Positions 1 to 8,169 of a stretch of 64,000 bases of DNA are shown piece by piece. Positions within the stretch are counted from its first letter, which is position 1. Every line of letters starts with the position of its first letter. Origin of the DNA: Rhizobium sp. AC27/96 (GTDB lineage: Bacteria > Pseudomonadota > Alphaproteobacteria > Rhizobiales > Rhizobiaceae). Made by a program: the position numbers and the translations under genes. Where the stretch lies: NCBI RefSeq assembly GCF_001692325.1, contig NZ_LXKN01000032.1, forward strand, positions 414,585-478,584, read 5' to 3'. Under the pieces are notes generated by a model. It was not told where the DNA came from. It saw nothing but the letters and a program-made list of their open reading frames with translations, and did not search any database.

Positions 1-640
1 CGGCATTGCTCAGGTCAAATTCATTGTCGGCATTGAAATAGTCCGCGCCGAGCGCGACCGGGCCGGCGATGAAGTCGAAGGCCTGTGTGCCGTAGCCGTA
101 AGTGCCATCCTTGGTCAGGACTTTGGCGTCGGCCTTGAAGTCGTCGAACGTCCAGTCGTTGGCGGGCTCCTTCAATCCGGCGGCGGCGAATTTGTCGCGA
201 TTGTAGAACACCATCCAAGGGCCGACGTCGTAGGGCAGCGCATAGAGGTTGCCGTCTTGCGAAAGGCCGGACATGATCGAGGTCTCGAAATCCGCAACCT
301 TCACGTCGCCTTTCTTCACATAGTCGTCGAGGGGCGTGAGGATCGAATAGAAATTCGGCAGGCGCATCGACTGCATCGAGACGATATCGGCGACCTGACC
401 CGATGCCGCCAGAACCGGCAGGCGCGTCCAGTAGTCCGTCCAGCCCGAAAGCTGCAGCTTGACCTTGATATCGGGATATTGCTGGGAGACGAGATCGGCC
501 AGCTGCTGCCAGAGCTGCGCGTCGTTCGGTTCGCCCCACATCTGCCAGGTGATGGTAACAGGGGCATCCTGCGCCTGCGCGCCTGCTGCCAACAGCGAAC
601 TCGCGGCCAGGGCAGCCGCAAAGATCATTGAATGTTTCAT
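1..640 (-). CDS. Sugar ABC transporter substrate-binding protein (3' end outside window)
   Basis: N-terminal 213 residues of a periplasmic extracellular solute-binding protein of the carbohydrate-uptake (SBP family 1) type. It starts at the ATG at 640 behind a strong GAGGAGGA ribosome site. A signal peptide of about 23 residues ends in AGAQAQ and is followed by the typical opening PVTITWQMWGEPND. Later segments such as ALPYDVGPWMVFYNRDKF are characteristic of sugar binders. It is the third gene of a leftward operon after the fucosidase (1545-2864) and a nucleotidyltransferase (728-1513), so fucosylated or related sugars are the likely ligand; that is inference from context. Permease and ATPase genes are expected to the left of the window. 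Confidence 0.88.
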   Translation of the reverse strand, partial: MKHSMIFAAALAASSLLAAGAQAQDAPVTITWQMWGEPNDAQLWQQLADLVSQQYPDIKVKLQLSGWTDYWTRLPVLAASGQVADIVSMQSMRLPNFYSILTPLDDYVKKGDVKVADFETSIMSGLSQDGNLYALPYDVGPWMVFYNRDKFAAAGLKEPANDWTFDDFKADAKVLTKDGTYGYGTQAFDFIAGPVALGADYFNADNEFDLSNA

Positions 641-727
641 TATGGTTCCTCCTCTTTTTATGATCATGGTTGCAATGACGGTCTTCAATGCCCGGACGCT
701 CCCTTCCGGCTTGGTCTTGCGGCCTCC

Positions 728-1513
728 TCAGGCCGCGATCATAACCTCCAGATCGCCAATCAGTCCGATCAGCGCCGTTCGCTGTCGCCGCCAGGTATCG
801 GGATCGTGCCCCGGCTCTAGAATGGCGGTCATCCGCTGAAGGAAGTCGGGCGGCAGCCGCTCCAATTCGGCTGCCATCGGCAGGTTCCAGCCGTCGCCCG
901 GAAAATACGCCCGGTTGAACGCGAAGACGGTCTGCAGAATGGCGTTGGCAAGCTTGCCGGTCAGCCCCACGAGAAAGACGAGATCGCGACGGGCGACCTT
1001 GCTTTCGTAGTGATAATCCTTGGCCCAGTAGCGCAGGATTTCCATGTGCTGGCGCAGGACCGTGGCTCTCAATGCCTCAGGATATTGCGCAAGCTGTTGT
1101 TTCCATCCGGCGAGCAGGCCGCGTGGATCGGCAATGATCTGCTGGCTGGCAAGGTCCGTGGGTAGATGGTAGCCCCAGATCGTCCACTCGAAATTCTTCG
1201 GGACGGCACTGCCGGCAAGCCAGCTATCAAGGTCGTTTTGTACGCCGGCATAGCGGCGCATCCAGACCCCATCCATCCGCACCCCTTCGAGCTTCCAGGC
1301 GCGCATGGCTCCCTCGAAGCGCTTCCATGCTTTGGTCTGCCGAAGTTCCGGCCCGCGATAGGCATCGGCATAGACCCGAAAGTCGAAGTCCGATTGCTCG
1401 TCCGACCGCCCCTTGCCGCGCGAGCCGGCGAGTGCGACGGCGCCATTGCCGTCGTCTGCCAGGTCGGCGATCAAGGGCGTCATCGCGGCAATGAGTTCGG
1501 TTTCGCGGCTCAT
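728..1513 (-). CDS. Nucleotidyltransferase-fold protein
   Basis: Protein of 261 residues. Near residues 29-45 it has the nucleotidyltransferase signature GSRGKGRSDEQSDFDF, i.e. the G-S…G…SD-x-D metal-binding pattern shared by minimal nucleotidyltransferases and antibiotic adenylyltransferases. The rest is a helical domain without a motif I can name; it may match the DUF4037-type group. It starts at the ATG at 1513, 31 bp downstream of the fucosidase gene, and lies 87 bp before the sugar-binding protein, so it is the middle gene of the operon. The substrate is unknown. Its position in a sugar-utilisation operon is unusual and could mean sugar or protein nucleotidylation, but nothing in the sequence decides this. 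Confidence 0.75.
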   Translation of the reverse strand: MSRETELIAAMTPLIADLADDGNGAVALAGSRGKGRSDEQSDFDFRVYADAYRGPELRQTKAWKRFEGAMRAWKLEGVRMDGVWMRRYAGVQNDLDSWLAGSAVPKNFEWTIWGYHLPTDLASQQIIADPRGLLAGWKQQLAQYPEALRATVLRQHMEILRYWAKDYHYESKVARRDLVFLVGLTGKLANAILQTVFAFNRAYFPGDGWNLPMAAELERLPPDFLQRMTAILEPGHDPDTWRRQRTALIGLIGDLEVMIAA

Positions 1514-1544
1514 GGCGATATCCGTGATCGGGCCAGGAATTGGC

Positions 1545-2864
1545 TCAATCCTTGAGGATCAGCTCGATGACGGGCGTCACGACATCGGGCTTGAGAACGG
1601 GCAGTTCGAGGCTCAATATCCCCTCTCCAACAGCGACGCCGATATTGGAATCGACCTCGGCATCCGGATCGAGCCAGTGCAATTCACTGGCGTCGTGCAG
1701 GAACTGCGCATATTTCACCTTGCGTCCGAGCCCTTCGATATGGATGTGGCGGAAGGGCCAGGTCTGGACATGCAGATAGAGGCGGTTGCCCTTCTGGGTG
1801 AAACGGCAACCGTTCGGCGCCTTGTATTCAGAAGGCCCGGCGCCATAGATCGCGCGTCCGTTGACCCGCATCCATTCGCCATAGGTATCAAGCGCGGTAA
1901 CGGCGCGGGCGTCGAAGGTGCCGCGTCCGGTCGGGCCGACATTCATCAGAAGATTGCCGCCGAGCGAAACCGTGTCGATCAGCATGTTGATGAGCTGGCC
2001 GGCATCCTTCCATGTGGTTTCGTCGCGATAATAGCCCCACGAGCCGCTGAAGGTGTGGCAGGCTTCCCAGCGCACTGGTAGCCCTGCAACGGTCGGCGCC
2101 ACACGCGGCGTATATTGCTCCGGCGTCACCAGATCGGGCATGTGGTCCACATCGCGCGGCAGGTCGAGACGGTCACCGACGATGATATCGGGCTGCAGCT
2201 GGCGCACCAGCTTCATCAGGTCTTCGCTCTCCCAATCGGCGCGACCCTTGCCGGGCAGCCCCTTGTAGACGCGGCGAGGATAGCTGAAATCGAACCAGAT
2301 AACGTCGATCTTGCCGAAATTGGTGAGAAGTTCGGTCACCTGGTCGCGCATGTATTTGGCATAGCGCTTGACGTCGCGGCCTTCGTTGAGCTTGGCGGCG
2401 TCGGGATGATTGCGCTGCGGATGATGCGCGTCGATCGGGAAATCCGGGTGATGCCAGTCGAGCAGCGAATAGTAAAAGCCGACCTTGAGCCCTTCGGCGC
2501 GAAGCGCTTCGACATAGGGTCCGATCAGATCTTTGCCATAGGGCGTGTTGGTAACCTTGTAGTCGCTGACCTTGCTGTCCCAGAGGCAGAAGCCTTCATG
2601 GTGCTTGGCGGTGAGCACGACATATTTCATGCCGGCTTCGCGGGCACGGCGCGCCCATTCGCGGGCGTCATAGAGGTCGGGATCGAAGTTGTCGAAATAC
2701 TTCTGATAGGCTTCGGTGGTGAACTCTTCGCGGTTCTTCAGCCATTCGTGGCGCGCGCCGAGTGCATAAAGCCCGAAGTGAATGAACATGCCAAAGCGGT
2801 CATGTCCGAACCATGCCTTGCCGCCGGCCGCATCAAGGCCGCCGCTGATCGTTGCGTCGCTCAC
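1545..2864 (-). CDS. Alpha-L-fucosidase, glycoside hydrolase family 29
   Basis: Protein of 439 residues that probably removes terminal L-fucose from glycans. Family GH29 features are the N-terminal GMFIHFGLYAL (about residues 25-35), TAKHHEGFCLW (85-95) and IDVIWFDF, where D192 is the presumed nucleophile. No signal peptide is visible, so it probably acts in the cytoplasm on imported oligosaccharides. The start is a GTG at 2864 with GGGAGG five bases upstream; the overlapping ATG is in another frame. First gene of a leftward operon with a nucleotidyltransferase and a sugar-binding protein. A palindromic LacI-type operator lies 27 bp upstream of the start, between this gene and the divergent LacI regulator. 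Confidence 0.92.
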   Translation of the reverse strand: MSDATISGGLDAAGGKAWFGHDRFGMFIHFGLYALGARHEWLKNREEFTTEAYQKYFDNFDPDLYDAREWARRAREAGMKYVVLTAKHHEGFCLWDSKVSDYKVTNTPYGKDLIGPYVEALRAEGLKVGFYYSLLDWHHPDFPIDAHHPQRNHPDAAKLNEGRDVKRYAKYMRDQVTELLTNFGKIDVIWFDFSYPRRVYKGLPGKGRADWESEDLMKLVRQLQPDIIVGDRLDLPRDVDHMPDLVTPEQYTPRVAPTVAGLPVRWEACHTFSGSWGYYRDETTWKDAGQLINMLIDTVSLGGNLLMNVGPTGRGTFDARAVTALDTYGEWMRVNGRAIYGAGPSEYKAPNGCRFTQKGNRLYLHVQTWPFRHIHIEGLGRKVKYAQFLHDASELHWLDPDAEVDSNIGVAVGEGILSLELPVLKPDVVTPVIELILKD

Positions 2865-2890
2865 ATTATCCTCCCAAGATTTTCAGTTCT

Positions 2891-2906
2891 ATCGAACCGG
2901 TTCGAT
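2891..2906. promoter_or_regulatory. LacI-type operator (perfect 16-bp palindrome)
   Basis: ATCGAACC followed by its exact reverse complement GGTTCGAT, with the central CG step typical of LacI-family operators. It lies between the divergent fucosidase operon and the LacI regulator gene, just upstream of the fucosidase ribosome site. Confidence 0.75.
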
Positions 2907-3049
2907 TTAATCATTGATCCTCTCCTCATCGATGTCAAGCGCACTGTTGAAATCTTCTTTCCGCATATTGCTTCAGGGCCTACAAATGTTAGATTTGTGA
3001 TAAGAGCTCGCAAAGGAACTCGCCTTCATCGGGAAGGCTGAAGGCGATA

Positions 3050-3064
3050 GAAACGGTTCGAAAA
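3050..3064. promoter_or_regulatory. Second, degenerate LacI-type operator
   Basis: GAAACGGTTCGAAAA repeats the CGGTTCGA half of the 2891-2906 site, and both sites are followed by a TTTAAT stretch. It ends five bases before the regulator start codon, which suggests autoregulation or looping between the two sites. Confidence 0.5.
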
Positions 3065-3068
3065 TTTA

Positions 3069-4076
3069 ATGGCCACAATTCGTGACGTCGCCAAACTCGC
3101 CGACGTATCCGTGTCGACGGTTTCGCTGGCCTTGAGCAATCCGGCGCGTGTCAGCCCGAAGACCCTCGAGAAAATCCGCCATGCGGTCGCCGCGGTCGGC
3201 TTCGTTGCCGATCCGCTTGCCCAGAGCCTGGCGCGCGGACGCAGCCGCATGATCGGCTTCGTCGTCGGCAATGTCGGCAATCCCTTCTTCGGGGATATCC
3301 GGCGCGAACTGGAAAATTACGCGCTCGACCACAATCATTTCGTGCTCGTCACCGACTCCTCAGGCAAGACGGCGCGCGAAAAGGCCATGGTCGAACATCT
3401 GATCGGACTCAAGACGGCGGGTCTGGCGCTCGCTCCCTCCGGACATGACCAGGACTATCTCGATTTCGTCGCTGGATTGAATGTTCCGATCGTCTGCTTC
3501 GACCAGAAGGTGGCGGGGATCGAGCGGGATTTCGTCGGCTCCGACAACCATCTCGCCGGGGCGATGCTGACCGAACATCTGCTGCAACTCGGCCACAGGC
3601 GCATCGCCTTCATCACCGGCCCGAGCCACATGCATACGGCAACCGAGCGCTATCGCGGCTTCACCGACACGATGGCGAATGCGGGGGTGGAGGTTAACCC
3701 GAATTTTGTCGTCGACGGCCAGTTTACCCGCACCGCCGGCTATGAGGCGGCCATGCGCCTGCTCATCCAGCTCGAGCGCCCCACAGCGATCCTCGGCGCC
3801 AACAACACCGTCGCGCTCTCGGCGCTACAGGCCATGCAAGAGCTGGGTTTTCGCTGTCCGGAAGATATCTCGCTTGCCATGATCGACAATGTGCAATGGA
3901 GCTCGGTCATCACCCCGCGCATCACCATGGTCGTCCAGGATACTCTGGCGCTCGGCGGCATCATCGCGCGGCGCCTCATGCACCGCATCACCAACCCTCA
4001 AGGCGCAGTCGAACCGCCGCAGGATTTCGTTCTGACGCCGAAATTCGTGTCCGGCAATTCCTGCCGAAGGGTCTAG
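3069..4076 (+). CDS. LacI-family transcriptional regulator
   Basis: Protein of 335 residues. The N-terminal helix-turn-helix and hinge (residues 1-55, TIRDVAKLADVSVSTVSLAL) is followed by a periplasmic-binding-protein-like effector domain containing NPFFGDIRRELE, LGHRRIAFITGP and the RYRGFTDTM segment. It is divergent from the fucosidase operon and flanked by two related operator sequences, so it most likely represses that operon until a fucose-related sugar binds. The start is the ATG at 3069, giving the standard MATIRDVA opening; no obvious ribosome site precedes it. The gene converges on the SDR gene with only 16 bp between stop codons. Confidence 0.92.
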   Translation: MATIRDVAKLADVSVSTVSLALSNPARVSPKTLEKIRHAVAAVGFVADPLAQSLARGRSRMIGFVVGNVGNPFFGDIRRELENYALDHNHFVLVTDSSGKTAREKAMVEHLIGLKTAGLALAPSGHDQDYLDFVAGLNVPIVCFDQKVAGIERDFVGSDNHLAGAMLTEHLLQLGHRRIAFITGPSHMHTATERYRGFTDTMANAGVEVNPNFVVDGQFTRTAGYEAAMRLLIQLERPTAILGANNTVALSALQAMQELGFRCPEDISLAMIDNVQWSSVITPRITMVVQDTLALGGIIARRLMHRITNPQGAVEPPQDFVLTPKFVSGNSCRRV

Positions 4077-4092
4077 CCTTCGCTGCTGCCCG

Positions 4093-4866
4093 CTACCAGC
4101 AGGTGAAGCCCGCATCGACGTTGACGATGGCGCCCGTCATCAGGCTTGCAGCGCTGGAGGCCAGAAAGAGCACGGCGCTGGCAACTTCCTCGGGTGTTCC
4201 CATGCGACCCATCGGCGTATCGCCCAGCCAGACTGGAATCCGGTCGCGGTTGGCCTCGACCGCCAGAACCATCGGCGTCTCGATATAAGTGGGGGCCACG
4301 GCATTCACCCTGATGCCGTGCTGTGCCCATTCCGCGGCCATCGAACGGGTGAGATGGTGAACGGCCGCCTTGGAGACGTTGTAGGGTGTTTGCGGTTGCG
4401 GCCGGTTGCAGATGATCCCGGACATCGAACCAAGGTTGACGATGGCGCCCCGCTTCATCGCGATCATGTGGCGGCCGAAGGATCGCGAGCACCAGAATAC
4501 GCCGTTGACGTTGACATTCATCATGCGAAGCCAATCGGCGTCTGTGACCTCTTCCGAACTGATGCCGCTCTGGCCGATGCCGGCATTGTTGACCAGAATG
4601 GTCGCGGGACGGCCGCTATCCGCAAGCTCCGTCGCGATCGCTTCGATGCGGTCTGAATCCGTGACGTCGCCGACGCTGAGCTCGATATCATAGCCTTTAT
4701 CACGCAAGGCAAGCGCTTCCTTCGCATCGGCCTCGTTTCGCTCGATGACGACCACGGCCGCACCGGCCTCGGCCAGCGCCTGCACGCAGCAGAGGCCGAT
4801 TGCCCGGCCACCGCCGGTAACGACGGCGCGTTCGCCGTCGAGGCGGAATTTTTCCAGATAACTCAT
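4093..4866 (-). CDS. SDR-family oxidoreductase
   Basis: Classical short-chain dehydrogenase of 257 residues. It has the cofactor-binding GGGRAIG (18-24), NNAG (93-96), the catalytic S147 and YNVSK (Y162, K166), and the C-terminal sugar-alcohol/hexose-dehydrogenase-like ending VDAGFTCW. Likely NAD(P)-dependent oxidation of a polyol or sugar; the exact substrate cannot be read. It lies 115 bp downstream of the cupin phosphoglucose isomerase on the same strand, so the two may be co-transcribed, and it is convergent with the LacI gene. Confidence 0.88.
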   Translation of the reverse strand: MSYLEKFRLDGERAVVTGGGRAIGLCCVQALAEAGAAVVVIERNEADAKEALALRDKGYDIELSVGDVTDSDRIEAIATELADSGRPATILVNNAGIGQSGISSEEVTDADWLRMMNVNVNGVFWCSRSFGRHMIAMKRGAIVNLGSMSGIICNRPQPQTPYNVSKAAVHHLTRSMAAEWAQHGIRVNAVAPTYIETPMVLAVEANRDRIPVWLGDTPMGRMGTPEEVASAVLFLASSAASLMTGAIVNVDAGFTCW

Positions 4867-4981
4867 GGTTCGGCTCCTCGGATGTAGGATGTGTTTGGCA
4901 AGGCGATGCGGTTTTCATGAAGTTCGCTTCGCGACATTCAGTCATTCCCGCTCAGTCTCTTCGGGGTGTCTGCTACCGGCG

Positions 4982-5548
4982 CTACTCTGCAAAGCGCGGA
5001 TTGTCGATGATCTCTTCCCGGCCATTTCTGCGGATCACCAGCTTCCGCATGCCGCGCTGGAGGATCTCGCCGTAGTCGTTGCCCGCCTCGACATTGCAGG
5101 CCCAGACAAAGATAAGCTTCTCACCGCCGGTATTGATGGAACGGTGCGCCCAATCGGGTGGAATAAAGGCGCAGACCCCTGGATCCATGCGGACGATCTC
5201 GCTTTGTCCGTCTCTCGATTCCAGCAGAAGAATGCCGTGGCCGCTCTGGGTGTAATAGATCTCGCCCATGTCGCGCCGCTTGTGGAAGTGGCCGCGGGTC
5301 ATGAAGAATTCGTCGCCGACCGTTCCGGGCTCCATGGTGGTAGTACCGAAAAAGAGGTCGCTGCCTTCCTTCTTGTACTCGACAACTTCGTAGACGATCG
5401 GATCGTTGCGCTCGGACACGATCGTCTCCAATGCGGTACGATCCTGAAAGATCTGCCGCAGGTCACTCAAACGCTTCGTGTAGCGGCCAGTCTCGGGCGA
5501 AACGCTTCCGGTTTGACCATTGATGAGTACTGCTTCCGGCAAAAGCAT
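4982..5548 (-). CDS. Cupin-type (archaeal-type) glucose-6-phosphate isomerase
   Basis: Protein of 188 residues of the cupin phosphoglucose isomerase family, unrelated to the ordinary ~550-residue enzyme; it interconverts glucose 6-phosphate and fructose 6-phosphate. The metal-binding residues of the archaeal enzymes are visible: H87 and H89 in RGHFHK, E96 in RRDMGEIYY, and H135 in DWAHRS. The ATG at 5548 is chosen because AAGGA lies seven bases upstream; a TTG two codons earlier is possible. It is probably the first gene of a two-gene unit with the SDR at 4093-4866. Such cupin PGIs occur in rhizobial carbohydrate loci. Confidence 0.86.
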   Translation of the reverse strand: MLLPEAVLINGQTGSVSPETGRYTKRLSDLRQIFQDRTALETIVSERNDPIVYEVVEYKKEGSDLFFGTTTMEPGTVGDEFFMTRGHFHKRRDMGEIYYTQSGHGILLLESRDGQSEIVRMDPGVCAFIPPDWAHRSINTGGEKLIFVWACNVEAGNDYGEILQRGMRKLVIRRNGREEIIDNPRFAE

Positions 5549-5871
5549 GCGCAATTCCTTGAAAGCTTGACCTTCGCCTCGCGCCCGTGTTGCTGTTGCG
5601 AGGCAGCCGCGAAGAACGTTCTTCTGTCGAAAGCATATACGAAAGCCGCATCGCTTCCATCCAGAACGGCCTTGACGCCACCGATGTTAAACGTCCGGAA
5701 CCCTCTAGCAAGTGCAGCTTTTCATTTGCCACAGCTTCCGTTTCGAGAGCCGCGGCCGGATGAAAATTTTGTTAAGCCCAAAAATTGCCATTGCTCTTGG
5801 TTGCAGAGCGCATATCGTGAATCCAGTTTCAGGTAGTGATGGATCGGGATGGCAGCCTGGGGGAGGAATAG
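5549..5871. other. Gene-free interval between divergent genes
   Basis: 323 bp between the cupin PGI (leftward) and the histidine phosphatase (rightward). It should hold both promoters. No convincing palindrome, repeat or reading frame was found; the only clear signal is the GGGGGAGGA ribosome site for the gene at 5872. Confidence 0.5.
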
Positions 5872-6342
5872 ATGGCGCCCGTCAAAATAGTGATCATGCG
5901 TCATGCCGAAAAGCCTGATGATCCGGGCGACCCAAATCTGTCGCCTGCCGGCGAGAACCGCGCCAAGGCACTCGTCACCTGGTATCCCGAAACGTTCGGT
6001 GTTCCCGATTTCATATTTGCCGCTGCCATATCGAAGCATAGCGTGAGACCAGTTGAGACGGTCCAGCCTCTCGCCGATGCCTTGGGTCTCGAGCTGCATA
6101 CGCCCTATGCCGATGAGGACTATACGGCTCTGGCTGAAGATCTGCTTAGCAAGCCGAAATTCGAAGGCAAGACGATCCTGGTCTGCTGGCATCACGGCCA
6201 TATACCGGGATTGATGCAGGCGCTCGGCGCGCCGGTCGGAAGCTATCCCGATCCATGGGTGCCGACCGTCTTCAACCTGGTCCTCGTCACTGAATTCCAT
6301 CATGGCACGCCCACGGTCTCCAAGGTATCGGAGCCGTTTTAA
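5872..6342 (+). CDS. Histidine phosphatase (phosphoglycerate-mutase-like) family protein
   Basis: Protein of 156 residues with the branch-2-like N-terminal signature IMRHAEKP (R10, H11 being the phospho-accepting histidine). A second basic/histidine segment, CWHHGHIPGL, supplies the other catalytic histidine. It is short compared with full phosphatases and has no signal peptide, so a cytoplasmic phosphatase of unknown substrate is likely. A strong GGAGGA lies just before the ATG. It reads in the same direction as the phospholipase D-like and patatin genes, 84 bp before the former, and may belong to the same lipid or phosphoester unit. Confidence 0.8.
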   Translation: MAPVKIVIMRHAEKPDDPGDPNLSPAGENRAKALVTWYPETFGVPDFIFAAAISKHSVRPVETVQPLADALGLELHTPYADEDYTALAEDLLSKPKFEGKTILVCWHHGHIPGLMQALGAPVGSYPDPWVPTVFNLVLVTEFHHGTPTVSKVSEPF

Positions 6343-6426
6343 GTCTGGCCTAAAAGGCCTCGCAGCCTTCAGCATTCACGCATGAAAACAGGCATCACCT
6401 TCATCGAAACGCATCGGGGGATTGAG

Positions 6427-8115
6427 ATGGCTTTTGCGAACACGGGTACCAAAGGAAGTCTTACGGTCAAGCTCTGGCGCGGTGAGCGCATGTGCCTTAT
6501 CGGCATGGACGTCACCAACCCAGAGGACGATTTCGTCGGCTTTGCGATCGAGGTGAAAAGCCCCGGTTCGGCTGACTATGTGCCTTTGAGAAACCGGCTC
6601 AATTTCGACTATACCAGTGCCGGCGGAAAGGGCGTTGACGGCTTCCGGAATTTTCTGTCGACCGCCGCACCCTTCCAGAAGTTTCGCTGGCTGCATTTCC
6701 CCTACGATCCGACCGGCGGCAACTATCTTTACCGGGTCACCAAGCTGCACATGAACGCGGCGGGCGCCTTGCGCAGCGGCGATCAGGTTGCCGATCTTCC
6801 GATCTCGCTCGATCGCATGACCTATAGCGATTATCTCGATATCGGCTTCACCCGCAATTTTGCATCGTCGCAGGCCTATGCCGACAAATTCGGTAACAAC
6901 CCGAACGTCATTCCGAGCGATCCGGATCAGGGGCTGACATTTACCAAGCTGCAGGGCGATGTCTATCAGTGGCTCGGCTTCGAAGCCTATGACCTCATAT
7001 TCGGGCTGCTGGACGAGGTGGTGAACGACCCCGACCTCAGCATTGACGTCTTTGCCTATGACTTCAACGAGCGGGATATCGTTGCCAAGCTGGAAAGCTG
7101 CGGCAAGCGCGTCCGTGCCATCATCGACAATTCGGGATCACACAAGCCGGCCGACAGTGCGGAATCGCAGGCCGCCGCGCGCCTTGCCGTCTCGGCCGGG
7201 TCCGATGCCGTAAAGCGCATGCATTTCAAGACCCTGCAACACAACAAGGTCTTCATCGTCAAGCGCGGCGACCAGCCGATCAAGGTGCTGTTCGGTTCCA
7301 CCAATTTCAGTTATCGCGGCCTCTACATTCAGGCAAACAATGCGCTGGTATTTCACTCCAGCGATGCGGCCGGGTTCTTCGGCCGCGCTTTCGAACTGGC
7401 CTTTCAGGGGCTGGATGCATTCCAGCAGGATAGTCTCAGCAGCAAGTGGAACCTCGTTCAGGCGGCGGGAATGCCGGTGGCGCATTTCTGCTTCTCGCCG
7501 CACAAATCGAGCGATCTCTCGCTCAGCCCCGTCGGGGCGGCCATCGACCAGGCTTCCTCCTCGGTCTTCTATGCCATTGCCTTCCTCAATCAGATCCGCT
7601 CAGGCCCGGTGCGTCAGGCGGTCGATCGGCTGATGGGCAAGGATGTGTTCAGCTACGGCATTTCCGACAAGGAGGGTGGGCTTGAAATCCGCAAGCCCGA
7701 CGGTTCTGTCGGCCTTGTGGATTTCAACTATCTGGCAAGCCACGCGCCGGAACCCTTCAAGACCGAATGGAGTGGCGGCAGCGGCATCCATCAGCACGAC
7801 AAGTTCGTCGTGACCGACTTCAATCTGCCGACGGCCAAGGTGTTCACCGGATCGTCCAACCTGTCTCCCAGCGGCGAAACCGGCAACGGCGACAACCTCG
7901 TGATGATCGAGGACCAGCGGGTGGCGACATCCTATGCAATCGAAGCGCTGCGGATCTTCGATCACCTTCATTTCCGCGCAGCAATGCAAAATTCCGGTGC
8001 GCCCAACAGCTTGACGCTGGCGCGGCCTCCTGCTGCCGGACAGGACGCCTGGTTTCGGCGTTTTTATACGGCGGGCTCCCAGGACATGAAGGATCGCCTG
8101 CTCTTCTCGCATTGA
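6427..8115 (+). CDS. Phospholipase D-like (HKD superfamily) protein
   Basis: Protein of about 562 residues with two PLD half-sites. The first is H272-N-K274 within LQHNKVFIV followed by FGSTNFSYRG. The second is H457-D-K459 within HQHDKFVVTD followed by FTGSSNLSPSGE. The second motif keeps the full HxKx4D spacing; the first lacks the aspartate. No signal peptide or membrane segment is seen. The N-terminal ~150 residues match nothing I recognise. The ATG at 6427 has GGGGG six bases upstream; an in-frame ATG at 6382 would add 15 residues. It is followed after 54 bp by a patatin-like lipase, which suggests joint action on phospholipids or nucleic-acid phosphodiesters. Confidence 0.82.
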   Translation: MAFANTGTKGSLTVKLWRGERMCLIGMDVTNPEDDFVGFAIEVKSPGSADYVPLRNRLNFDYTSAGGKGVDGFRNFLSTAAPFQKFRWLHFPYDPTGGNYLYRVTKLHMNAAGALRSGDQVADLPISLDRMTYSDYLDIGFTRNFASSQAYADKFGNNPNVIPSDPDQGLTFTKLQGDVYQWLGFEAYDLIFGLLDEVVNDPDLSIDVFAYDFNERDIVAKLESCGKRVRAIIDNSGSHKPADSAESQAAARLAVSAGSDAVKRMHFKTLQHNKVFIVKRGDQPIKVLFGSTNFSYRGLYIQANNALVFHSSDAAGFFGRAFELAFQGLDAFQQDSLSSKWNLVQAAGMPVAHFCFSPHKSSDLSLSPVGAAIDQASSSVFYAIAFLNQIRSGPVRQAVDRLMGKDVFSYGISDKEGGLEIRKPDGSVGLVDFNYLASHAPEPFKTEWSGGSGIHQHDKFVVTDFNLPTAKVFTGSSNLSPSGETGNGDNLVMIEDQRVATSYAIEALRIFDHLHFRAAMQNSGAPNSLTLARPPAAGQDAWFRRFYTAGSQDMKDRLLFSH

Positions 8116-8169
8116 AGGCGAAGTGACGACATCAACAACGATCGCCGGCGCCGACCGAGGGTGTGACCG

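Noticed and set aside
5463..5732. Minus-strand frame of 89 codons overlapping the cupin PGI start
   Set aside because: It overlaps the well-supported PGI gene in another frame and shows no family features.
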